DNA from: Todiramphus chloris collaris
Lineage: Eukaryota; Chordata; Aves; Coraciiformes; Alcedinidae
NCBI GenBank assembly: GCA_025345505.1
Contig: JANVCC010000183.1
Location: 547,248-611,247, forward strand
Reading direction: 5' to 3'
DNA: 64,000 bases
Shown here piece by piece: positions 33,861 through 64,000 of the stretch. The notes under the pieces were generated by a model, which saw only the letters and a program-made list of their open reading frames with translations, had not been told where the DNA came from and searched no databases. Each line of letters opens with the position of its first letter. Position 1 is the stretch's first letter. A program made the position numbers and the translations under genes.

Positions 33861-36239
33861 GAAAGGTTCCCCATCCCCGGGGGGCGGGTTCTGTGCCCCC
33901 CGTTAAAACTCCCGGGTGAAGCTGTCGGGGGTGGGTTTGGCGCGTTGGCAGCGGCTGGGCCGGGGTCCTGCCCGTGGTACCCCGCTCCCCTCCGTCCAGC
34001 TCACCCCGTCTCTACCATGGCACGCAGGGCGCTCGGGATCTGGTTTGAGTTTTAATACAAACAGTGAAGGGCTGTTTCCTGGAATGACCTGGAATAAATT
34101 ATTCAGAAGGAAGGAGAGGCGCTGGAACGCGAACCCGTGAACGCACGGGAAAGCGCGAAGGATGCGGAGCGGCGTTAAAAGTGCGGGAGGAGCACAAGTG
34201 TCAGGGCATCTTCGTGTTGTGCCACATCCTTTTCCTTTTAGAGCCCGAGATTCCAACTATTCTGACTTCCCCCGTGAACGGCCCAGCCGTAGGTGCCAGG
34301 AGTTGTGCCCAACCGGGCCCGATTGTCTCAATGTAGCGGAGAAAAGGGTGGGAAACGGAGCAAAAACACAACGGGGGAGAAAACGCCCGACAAACGGGGA
34401 CTGCCGCGAGCTGCGGTGGAAAGCTCGGGCATCAACCCCGGGCTTGTTTTCTGAAGAGCTGAACCAGATTTTCTTTTGCCAGTGTTTCACCGTCCTTCCG
34501 TGTGAGGTGCGTGTCAAACGGTGCCCTGTTCTCTCTGCCAAGGGAGGCTCCTCCTGAATGCCCTGTTCCCTGGGCACGGTTCTCTGAAAGGCAATTTAAA
34601 CTGCAGAGCTTCAGGTGATTTCCTTTTGGCTCGGGATGAATCGCAAACCCGAGTTTACACCGGAGCGTTTACGTGGCTGCTTGGGAAGTCTCTTTTTTTT
34701 GTCGTGGGCTTCGGAAAGTAACTCTGCAGGCGGAGTTGCTCTTGCGGCCGGGAGGGCTGCGGGATGCGGGATGCGTTTCTGAGGCCGCTTCAGGCAAGAG
34801 ATGGAGATGTAACCCCAAGGAGTCGTTCCCGTGCGTTTCAACGTTACCTCAACAGTAGCTGAACTCGTAACTGATGGCCCAACCTGTAGGTCTGAAGGCA
34901 CCATCCGGATCCCTGTCTCCAGAGGTGTGCGGCTGGGGCGTTCTCCCTGGTAACGCCATCAGGTGAATTAAGGAACGGCAGAGAAAGTCCCATTCATCCG
35001 TACCCCCCGAGACAGCAACGTGCTCATCTGCTGCCTGTTTTCTCGCGGCGCAGCAGCAGGGTGCAGCACCGGAGAGGCTGCTCTGGTTCCAGCACCAGCC
35101 GGGCGCTTCACCAGAGCTCCCCTTCCAGCGCCGAGACCCCACGGGCTGTGGCTGAGTCCTGCCTGGCTCGGGTGCTGCAGAATCCCAGCTCTTCCATCGT
35201 TTTTGAGCAGGGGAGTTACGTGCCTGCGAGGATGTCGGCGGCGCGGTCTCGCCTGCGTTTGATTGATTGGTTATATCAAGTTGTCTCAAGGCGTTTCCAT
35301 TTACAGAGTGACTGGTGGCCAAGTAGAACCTGCACTCGGGCTCCGAGGGTTCTGTGACCTAATGGTGCAAAACCAGTTCAAGAAACTGCTGGAAGCTGTG
35401 GGAAGGGGATCAAGCCTGCTTGGGGTTAGCGCTGCCCTGCACTTGCTACAGGCATTGTGTGACACGAGACCAGGGATAAAAGAAAAGAGGAAAAAAGGAA
35501 GGGCGTTGCCCTGCAGGTTTTATTTTTGTCTTATCGGAGAACTGTAAATTAATCTCCCCTCCTTTCCTCCTCCACTGAGCACGTAAAAAAGCTACGGTCT
35601 CGTGGGCTTCTGTAGCGAAAAGCTGCGTGGAACCTCCTCCCGTCTGCAGCGGGACGGGGCAGCCGAAGCTCTTCCTTTGGGGACGTAGTAGCTGGTGCAG
35701 CAGGAGGCTCCCAGCTGCCTCCCTGGAGGGAAGGCTCAGCTCAGCTCACCAGGGAACAAACGAGCAGCACGAGAGTGAATGAAAAATGTTTGCATAGGAA
35801 TTACATCCTCTTAGGTTTCATAACTTGAGCCTCCTTACATAAATGCTGGCACAGTTGGTTTAGAAACCAGAACAAGAGGGGGCACATTAGGGCTTCCCGG
35901 AGCCTGCGTGCGCGTAGGAAGTGCAGAGCTTGGCGTTGGCGTCCGAGTCAATCACAGCTCGCTCCTGGCTCGGTGACTCTCTCACCCCTTTCCTCGTGGC
36001 CAGGGTTTTATCGAGGCCACCATCTCAGTGACCTCTCCAGAGGAAATGATAATTTCAATCTGATGCCTTTTTGTTTGTTTGGGGTTTTTTAAAGTCAATT
36101 GATGGACGAGATCCTGGATGATGAAGACCTAGCGGCACGGGTAGGCTGGGAGCACCTGAATGGTCATTTAGTGTTAAATCACTTGGTGGAACAACTTTTC
36201 TGCTCGGTTCGACTGACTCTGTGCTTTCTTCCCAAGCAG
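33861..36239 (+). other. LIMA1 5' intron (proposed)
   Basis: From the CpG island to the acceptor TTCCCAAGCAG at 36239. No repeats or exons were recognised. Confidence 0.6.
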
Positions 36240-36256
36240 GTGTTCGTGGTGGAAAA

Positions 36257-56892
<20,636 letters not shown>

Positions 56893-58075
56893 ATTGGCCT
56901 TCTACTAGAAAACTCGCTGCAAGGTGCTGGGCCTTTTTTTAATCGGTGTTTTTAGCTTTAAGAAAGAGCTGTCCTCCGTGAAAGCGATGCTGTACTGCAC
57001 ATCCACACTAAGGGAATCCTACATCCAAATTATCTCACCGAGAAAAATACTCTGGAAGCCTGCAGAGTACGTTGGAGCGCGTGGAGAACTTCAAGGGGTA
57101 TCATCTGGCTGCAGCAGGAGAGCAGAGTGGTGCTGTGCTCCGACTGCCTTCTCCTTTTTGAGCCTCAGGCCGTGTTCCTTGACGGAATTCCGCTGTGCTT
57201 GTGCTGCTGGTGACACAGGCTTCCTGTAACGCGCGACGTTGACCACTACAAACGCTACTGCCGTGCTTAGGGACCAATTTCAAAGGGATTTTCTGGCCTG
57301 CTTTAAAAATGGTGACTTAAGCACTTTAATACATGTAAAGGGCACAACTGGGATTTGTTATTCATTTTTTTTTCCCTAGGAGTAAAACCATTTATGTATG
57401 TGCTTAGCATCCAGAACAACTCAAGCTTCTTAAACTGAGCGCGACATGATTTTTTCTTTCTCAAAACTGCCTACGATCGGTTGAAGGCTCCCTGCTCTCT
57501 GTAATTCTCACTGCTCAACTGGAATGGTGCACCCAGTGCTGGAACATCTGACGTATTTCAGTGCTTAGCCAAAAACTGTGCTGCCCGACAGATCTCTTTG
57601 AGGACAAATCAACCCTTTTGCAGTAGCCTGCGGGGCATTACTTTTGCATTTCATGTGGATCAGAAGAGGAGGGGTTTGTTTTCTTGTGTGTGTGGTTTTT
57701 TTTACTCAGAGTTCATCACTTTAAACTGCAGATGATGTTTTTAAGGCCTTGCGACAACTCCAAAGTCCTGCTTGTATCAATCACATTGCAGTTGTGAGGT
57801 TACGCTGTGTTGTAAAAACATCTCTGGAATCACAACAGTGAAACCTTTGATTGCTGCCATTGAAGCTTGCTACATTTTTTAACTTGACTTCGTTTATTTT
57901 ACAAACAATGAAATCTTGACTGGTGGAAGGAGGATGCCCTTTTCTATTAGCTTCTATTTGTACTGTATTCTCACGAGAATTAGCTCTTAAATATACTTGA
58001 GGTGTAAAATATTCTGCTTTCTTAACAGTCCTGCTAACTCCAAAACCTTCAATAAAGTTTGGTCATTTACATTAA
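56893..58075 (+). other. LIMA1: LIMA1 3' UTR
   Basis: About 1.2 kb of non-coding sequence after the stop, ending shortly after AATAAA at 58051-58056. A T/GT-rich stretch follows the signal. Confidence 0.85.
58051..58056 (+). terminator. LIMA1: LIMA1 poly(A) signal
   Basis: Canonical AATAAA in TTCAATAAAGTTTGG, followed within about 50 nt by GT-rich sequence (GTGGGTTTGTAG). Confidence 0.85.
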
Positions 58076-59367
58076 ATTTTAAGTCTGAAGAGTGGGTTTG
58101 TAGTCAGAGGAGGCACTTTAAAAAGATGGGGAGGGGAGGAGAGGGAATACCCCTGTTCCCACTGGCAGCTGGAGCCCAGGCTGTGATTTTTCTGGTGCCA
58201 CTAGGTGACACTCTCTGTCCAGTTTTTCTGCTTGACAGGCAAAGAGCCCATGGAAGAGGGATTGGAACGGGATGGGCCAAAGCAATCAGGACGTGCAGGT
58301 ATTTTAGACTTCCATTTCTGGCTTGCAGGTGGTTCTCGTGTGTGGCAGCTGAGGAGGGGGTGATTTTCCCCCAGTTCCTAGAAGCTGTTTTGTACTGCAG
58401 CTATCTTCACCCCAGCCTGCTGTGGTTTTGGTTGTGGTGGATGGGTAAAGACGTGGAAGAAATGCAGTGAAGTGTCCTGAAGCAGCATGAGGAAATGTGC
58501 CTGACGCGTAGGGAGGGAGAGGGTAGGGATGTACAGCTGGAAGGGATCAGCAGTTGCACATCCTGAGGTGCAAAACCTATTAGAATTCTTAGTTCTTGTT
58601 AAGGGAGAAAAAAAAAAGACTTGATTTGTACAGAAAAAGGCACTGCAAAGCTAGAAAAGCTGATGTGCCAGCACGTGCTGCTTTCTGTAACCTTTCTCTC
58701 TTCCTAACAAAACCCACTTCATATCCAATTTCCCCAAATTACAAAGGCATTGGAGATCTTTCGGGCTGGAAACTGCGCTAAGTGTGTTTGAGGAAGGAAG
58801 GCTATTTGTTGTGGAGGTGGATTTATTGGGTACGCCTGCTACTGGTTTCTCAGGCAACGCCATTGACTTCTGCAGCGTATCCCCAGTTACACGATAGCAG
58901 AGCAATACTGCCTGCGCTTGCCGGAGACTTTAATGTTACCCGTCGTTAATTCTGGCTCCATCTGAGGCCTCGGTGAGTCTCTGAGATACAAGGTCCCTTG
59001 GTGCTCACTCTGGATGAACGCCTTCAAGGAGAAATTAGCACAAAAGGTACTTTGAAATAAAGTAGTTGATTTTAAAAAACAAAAAGCAAGGAGTTCATGA
59101 ACGAGCCTGCCCTTGAATCTATTCGTTATCGTGGTATTTGAGTGCTTAATGGGCCATTTAATTTTCTCTTGACTGGACAGATGCCAAAAGAGCTATTACA
59201 TGAAAGATGGATCATTTGCTACGATGAACACGGAAGCTGGCGGTGACCAAGTTTATGGAGCAGCTCAGAACCGGACTGGAAAGCTTCCACAAAGGCCAGG
59301 CTTTGTTTCTGGGTAACCCCTCAGCCCACGGCTATCAAGCTAAGCCTTGGATTTTACTGAATGTTCA
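58076..59367. other. LIMA1-CERS5 spacer
   Basis: 1.3 kb between the LIMA1 poly(A) site and the first CR1 copy. No gene or recognisable repeat was seen. Confidence 0.75.
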
Positions 59368-60045
59368 TAGAATCGTGGAATGGTCAGGGTGGGAAGGGAC
59401 CTTCCAGATCCCCCAGTTCCACCCCCCCTGCCATGGGCAGGGACCCCTCCCACTAGAGCAGGGTGCTCACAGCCCCAGCCAGCCTGGGCTTCAACACTGC
59501 CAAGGATGGGGCTTCCACCACCTCTCTGGGCAACCTGGGCCAGGGTCTCCCCACCCTCCTGGGGAAGAAATTCTTCCTGACGTCCAACCTGAACCGACCT
59601 GTCTCTAGTTTAATCCATCCCCTCCAGTCCTGTCACTGCCCCACAGCCTAAAAAGCCCCTCCCCAGCTTTCTCGTAGCCCCCTGCAGATCCTGGAAGGCC
59701 ACAGTAAGGTCTCCCCGGAGCCTTCTCTTCTCCAACAACCCCAGCTCTCTCAGCCTGTGCTCACAGCAGAGGGGCTCCAGCCCTCTGAGCATCCTCCTGG
59801 CCCTTCTCTGGCCATGTCCCAGCACATCCACAGCCCTCCTGTGCCAGGGGCTCCAGAACGGGACGCAGGGCTCCAGGTTGGGTCTCACGAGAGAAGAAGG
59901 GAGAATCCCCTCCCTCGCCCTGCTGCCCACGCTGCTCTTGGTGCAGCCCAGGACAGGATTGGCTCTCTGGGCTGCGAGAGCAACTGATGGCTCACGTTGA
60001 GCTTCTCACCCACCAGCACTCCCAGGTCCTCTTCAGGGCTGCTCT
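59368..60045 (-). mobile_element. CR1 LINE fragment (copy D), minus arm of an inverted pair
   Basis: Begins CATAGAATCGTGGAATGGTC, the reverse complement of a CR1 3' terminus, and runs leftward-oriented through the same segments as copies B, C and E. The 5' limit is unclear: CR1-like sequence may extend to about 60180. It carries the 6-bp GTTGTT/GGAGAAG deletion. Confidence 0.9.
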
Positions 60046-60449
60046 CAGGTGCTTTGGGTTCCATGGACACAGGTGAGTTGTTCCAGTTGAACACTGGGAA
60101 CAGGCCCTGGAACCGCCCCTGGTGTGGTTCTGAAGCTCCTGAGGGGAGCCCCCTCTCTTCCCCTGGGCAGGCCGCAGATTGCGGCTTCGAGGCCACTCGG
60201 CTGGGCGATGACCCCCCTGCCAGTGCCCACGGGTAGCCCGTGCCAGGCTGCTCTGCTCAGCTCTGGAGGCAGAAGGGCCACAGAGGAACCGGCAGGACGG
60301 TGCAGCTCCTCCCTGGTAAGGTACCGAGGATGAGGTTGACCAACGTTAACGGCCGTGAGGCTTAATGTAAAAGCACGGAACGGGTCCAGAGGTGCAGCAC
60401 GTAGCAACGCTTTAGATATTCCTTTCGGCTTTTACAGCAAGTGACTGGG
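60046..60449. other. Spacer between inverted CR1 copies
   Basis: About 400 bp; the left part may be further 5' CR1 sequence of copy D (TTCCAGTTGAACACTGGGAA). No gene was seen. Confidence 0.6.
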
Positions 60450-61108
60450 GACTGCAGCCCTGAAGAGAAGGGTTTGGGAGTGCTGGTGGGTGAGAAGCTC
60501 AACGTGAGCCATCAGTTGCTCTCGCAGCCCAGAGAGCCAATCCTGTCCTGGGCTGCACCAAGAGCAGCGTGGGCAGCAGGGCGAAGGAGGGGATTCTCCC
60601 TTCTTCTCTGGTGAGACCCAACCTGGAGCCCTGCGTCCCGTTCTGGAGCCCCTGGCACAGGAGGGCTGTGGATGTGCTGGGACGTGGGCAGAGAAGGGCC
60701 AGGAGGATGCTCAGAGGGCTGGAGCCCCTCTGCTGTGAGCACAGGCTGAGAGAGCTGGGGTTGTTGGAGAAGAGAAGGCTCCGGGGAGACCTTACTGTGG
60801 CCTTCCAGGATCTGCAGGGGGCTACGAGAAAGCTGGGGAGGGGCTTTTGAGGCTGTGGGGCAGTGACAGGACTGGAGGGGATGGATTAAAACTAGAGACA
60901 GGTCGATTCAGGTTGGACATTAGGAGGAATTTCTTCCCCAGGAGGGTGGGGAGACCCTGGCCCAGGTTGCCCAGAGAGGTGGTGGAAGCCCCATCCTTGG
61001 CAGTGTTGAAGCCCAGGCTGGCTGGGGCTGTGAGCACCCTGCTCTAGTGGGAGGGGTCCCTGCCCATGGCAGGGGGGTGGCACTGGGTGCTCTGGAAGGT
61101 CCCTTCCC
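60450..61108 (+). mobile_element. CR1 LINE fragment (copy E), plus arm, next to CERS5 promoter
   Basis: Near-mirror of copy D, from GCAGCCCTGAAGAG to CTCTGGAAGGTCCCTTCC. The expected 3' terminus (ACCCTGACCATTCCATGATTC) is missing and the sequence changes to CpG-island sequence at about 61108, about 200 bp before the CERS5 ATG. It shares the 6-bp deletion with B and D. Confidence 0.9.
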
Positions 61109-61308
61109 CCCCGGCCCTTCCCCGATCCGCGCCGCGTTCCCCTCAGCGCTGAGGCGGCGGCTGCAGCGCGCTCCCGCGCTGCGCACGCGCCGAGGAGCGG
61201 GGCGGGGCCGGGAGGGGGGCGTGCCCGGCGCGAGGCCCCGCCCCCCGGCTGCGGTGGCCGCCTCAGCTGCGGCCGCCGGGAGGGAGGGAGGGAGGCGGGC
61301 GGCGGAAG
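61109..61308 (+). promoter_or_regulatory. CERS5: CpG island, CERS5 promoter and 5' UTR
   Basis: GC-rich 200 bp between CR1 copy E and the CERS5 ATG, with an NRF1-like motif TGCGCACGCGCC (61180-61191), a GC box (GGGGCGGGG, 61199-61207) and a GGGA repeat near the start codon. No TATA box. CpG richness continues to about 61.85 kb. Confidence 0.75.
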
Positions 61309-61514
61309 ATGGCGGCGGCCGCGGCGGCGGCGGCCGCGCTGCGGGCCTGGTTTTGGAACGAGCGGTTCTGGCTGCCGCGCAACGTGACGTGGGCGGACCT
61401 GGCCGGCGAGCCGGGCCCGCAGGGCAGCGGGCTGCAGTACCCGCGGGCGGACCACGTCCTCTCCGCCTTCCCGCTGGCTCTCGGCATCTTCGCCGTGCGG
61501 CTGCTCTTCGAGAG
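61309..61514 (+). CDS. CERS5: CERS5 coding exon 1 (ceramide synthase 5, residues 1-68; gene continues outside)
   Basis: ER multi-pass enzyme that N-acylates sphinganine to (dihydro)ceramide, mainly with C16 acyl-CoA (family knowledge). The exon encodes M, nine Ala, [20 protein letters not shown] (conserved ceramide synthase start, with an NVT glycosylation sequon), then [20 protein letters not shown] and RLLFER, the first membrane segment. It ends after two bases of an Arg codon at donor GTGAGC. Start context GGAAGATGG is strong. [11 protein letters not shown] also resembles CERS6, but YPR..H.LS.FPLA.GIF.VRLLFER and the LIMA1 neighbour favour CERS5. The FIAKPCAL exon is not in the window. Confidence 0.9.
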
Positions 61515-64000
61515 GTGAGCGCGGGACCGGGACCGGGACCGGCCCCCGCCGTGGGTCCGCTGAGGCGACCGGGGCGCCGCCGGTTCCCGCCTCCCGGGGC
61601 GAGCGCGGCGGGGAGGCCGCCGGTGTCTCTTAGCAACGGGCGGGCCCGGAGGCGGTGTGAGGCGGGCCGGGCCGCTCGGCTCGGCTCGGCTCGGCTCGGT
61701 CCCCGCTCGCCCCTTCCGCGGAGGCCGTGGCGGGCTCTGCGCCCCAGGCGCGGGAAGGGGACAGGGTGTGAGGCTGGAAAACCCGTCCCGGGATCCTCGT
61801 CCCGGGATCCTCGTCCCGGGATCCTCTCCGCGCCTGTCGCGACAACCACGGATCCCCAGAGGCCTCTCGGGGCGAGCGGTACCTCAGGCTGAGGCTGTGC
61901 AAGGAAAAAAACCTCCGGGCAAGGAGGTTTTCCCTCTCCTCCTGCCCAGGAGAGCCTCTCCTGGGGTAGCAAGGCCGCCCGGCCGCTGCGGGTCCGCGGC
62001 TCTTGCCGGTTCCCTGCCGTTGTTGTACTTTCCTTGCGAGTTCCTGGATGAGGAAACGAGACTCGTTCCCGTGGCCTGGTGTATTATTAAACGGTCTGCG
62101 CGTCCCCTGCGCCCCGGGCGTGACGGAAGCGCGCAGAGATCGCCGGACCCGCCCGCAAACAGGTGTCGTGCCCGCAACGCGCCCCTTCTCCCGCGCCCGG
62201 CGATGAGCAGCGGGCATCGACTCTTCCCCGGGGCGCCCGTTCGTCCTTCTCGGGGATGAGAGACCGTTAGGTGAAGCAGACCCGGGCACCTCGTCTTCCT
62301 CTTCAGGCAGCTCATGAAAGATTGATTTGAGCTTCGTTTTCGCCGTCGAAGGAGCAGAAGCGTGCAAAGGGCTGGTCGGAAGAGCGAGGAGGAATCGAGT
62401 TGCCTTTGTGGGTTTGCTGTAAGAAGGGCGAATGTTCTTGAGCTCTCGGGAATGAACCGAGTGGAGGGGAGTTGAAAAAATGGGTGAACTTTGGAGGAAA
62501 ATGAAGCAGGTCGGCAGAGAGAAATTTGAGAGGCTCTTTTTTTCCTTCATCTTATCCCTCTGCTCTCAAAAAGAAAAGAAAAAAAAGGAATTTTAAACTA
62601 GTGGCAGCTGAAACCAGTGCAGAGGACCCAGAACCACACATGGCAGTGCCAGAATCTCATGTCGGGCTGGTTACGCTGCTGCTCGTCTGGCCAAACGTCC
62701 ACGCTTGCCAGCAGACAAGGAAAGGAAGTTAGCTGTGAGACAGAACGATACCCCTGAAAGGGATCTTAGGAAGGTCCCCTCGCTTTCCAAACCAGGTTTA
62801 ATCCTGGTGTCTTGGTCTGGGGAGGAAGAGCAAAAGGTTCTCTTTGGAGGAGGAGATGTTAGGAGAGGTACAGAGCATCCGACCCGAGAGGGTTGTTCTT
62901 GTTTCCAGCTGTGCCTTGCAACGACGGTGTCCCAAAGTGAAAGCAGAGAGGGAGAGCAACATCCAGGGCAGTTTCTAGTCTGTTGATTTTAAAAGCACAT
63001 CATTTCTGAGATGCTTTTCTCTCCTCCCGCCGCTTTGAACGTGTCATGAAAGCTCAGTTTGGTCTCGGCGACCTCCCGTTGTGCGCGTACCCCGGTTCAG
63101 GCTTTGGGGGGGGGATGTGTCAAGCGTCAGACGCACGTTCGGCAGTTGGACCGGATGACTCAGGACGTGAGTTATGGACTCGTGCAGCTCTTCTCTTTGA
63201 GCTTCCGTTGGTTACTTTTTCTCTCTCCTTCTCTCCTCCAGTGTGAGGAGCTGCTCTTGTCACACGGGTGCTGGTGGCACCGACATGTCTTGCTCTTGGT
63301 GAATGCTCCTATCAATTAAGCTTTGCGCCGGGGGGGTCGTTAACATTTGCATTAGGCTGACTCTGCGTGACGTTTAGGACTCTAGAGATGAGGTGGGACT
63401 CGGAGGGGAAGGGAAAGTCCTGACTCTCTGGTAGAGGGGGGTGGATTTTTGTGAGTAGAAGTCCTTTATCTTGCCTGCACAAGTTTGTTTTGGTTGTTTT
63501 TTCCTTGGCTGTATTTGCTGTTCCTTCTTACGCGTCTTGTCCCATGGCGGGCACAAAAAACCCCAGCTAAAATCTCGGGTATCGGCGAAAACCTGGAGCC
63601 TGTTACTCACGGGATGTGTTCCTAATTACACTGAGTACCCTTCAGTTACAGGTACACTTGTAACTAAAGGTTTGAGGAAGGATTTGCAACCCGTGCTCCC
63701 GCTGGGGAGGGAGAAAAAGGTGATTTTTAGATCAGGTCTGTCTGGAAGAGTAGGGACAGTCGTGGAATGAGGGGGGGTTTAATCTTAAAACAGTGAAATT
63801 GGGAGATTGTGGGAAGGCAAACTCTTACTTTGTGTGCTTTCTCAGCCTTACTCGTTCACAGGTTGTTTTTCAGAGCTGTAGTGGGGACTCACCAGACAAA
63901 CTTCTTCTTTAGAAGGATTCAGCTTTGGGGTTTGAGAGTACAACTTGCCTGAGAAGTATCTGTTGTAATGGGTGAGTCTTCAGAATTAGGTGCTGGTTTC
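61515..64000 (+). other. CERS5: CERS5 intron 1 (partial)
   Basis: From donor GTGAGC to the window end. It contains GGGACC repeats (about 61520-61542), a CGGCT pentanucleotide tract (about 61675-61699) and a 14-bp triplication. No further exon was recognised. Confidence 0.75.
61784..61825. repeat. 14-bp tandem repeat, 3 copies
   Basis: CGTCCCGGGATCCT repeated three times. Each unit contains a CCCGGG palindrome and a GGATCC palindrome. Confidence 0.92.

Noticed and set aside
32773..33906. 377-aa open frame on the plus strand in the LIMA1 CpG island
   Set aside because: Pro/Arg/Gly/Ala-rich translation of GC-rich promoter sequence. Overlapping frames on both strands are equally open, and no domain is recognisable.
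59463..60850. Recurrent 60-120 aa peptides with [20 protein letters not shown] and similar sequence at 23, 30, 59 and 60 kb
   Set aside because: These are remnants of the CR1 ORF2 end in truncated LINE copies, not host genes.
60920..61972. 350-aa minus-strand open frame across CR1 copy E and the CERS5 island
   Set aside because: Composite of antisense CR1 and GC-rich promoter; it overlaps the real CERS5 exon on the other strand.

Overview
This is a vertebrate nuclear window, almost certainly from a bird. All recognisable coding sequence is split into short exons with GT...AG introns. The dispersed repeats are CR1 LINE fragments with avian-type 3' ends (for example ...CCATGATTCTATGAT). Three GC-rich CpG islands mark promoters. 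Three runs of exactly 10 N are assembly gaps, each inside a tandem repeat. I could not identify the species.

Three protein-coding genes are present. (1) LARP4, minus strand, complete: 16 coding exons between 22564 (start codon) and 4331 (stop codon). By splice-site joining they give 2190 nt, or 729 aa, close to the roughly 724 aa human protein. Its AT-rich 3' UTR fills most or all of positions 1-4330. (2) LIMA1 (EPLIN), plus strand, complete: 10 coding exons from 36257 to 56892, giving 2274 nt or 757 aa (human beta isoform 759 aa). It has a CpG-island promoter near 33.3 kb and a poly(A) signal at 58051. An internal ATG at 40472 matches the start of the short EPLIN-alpha isoform. (3) CERS5, plus strand: only coding exon 1 (61309-61514) and part of intron 1 lie in the window.

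Layout: 1-4330 LARP4 3' UTR; 4331-22564 LARP4 exons and introns; 21.8-23.1 kb LARP4 CpG island; 23.1-33 kb intergenic with two young and two old CR1 pieces and two MIR-like relics; 33.0-33.9 kb LIMA1 CpG island; 36.2-58.1 kb LIMA1; 58.1-59.4 kb unique spacer; 59.4-61.1 kb two CR1 copies in inverted, head-to-head orientation; 61.1-61.9 kb CERS5 CpG island and first exon; then CERS5 intron 1. LARP4 and LIMA1 are divergently transcribed, and LIMA1 and CERS5 are in tandem. This is the gene order and relative orientation of human 12q13, without the mammalian FAM186A.

The genes are neighbours by conserved synteny rather than one pathway: LARP4 binds poly(A) and PABP and stabilises mRNA, LIMA1 cross-links actin, and CERS5 makes ceramide in the ER. 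I found no convincing evidence of a previously undescribed biological system. The best second-look items are a perfect CArG box with a nearby Ets site just upstream of the EPLIN-alpha start exon, the inverted CR1 pair beside the CERS5 promoter, CR1 pieces next to all three promoters, and ancient MIR-like sequence between LARP4 and LIMA1.
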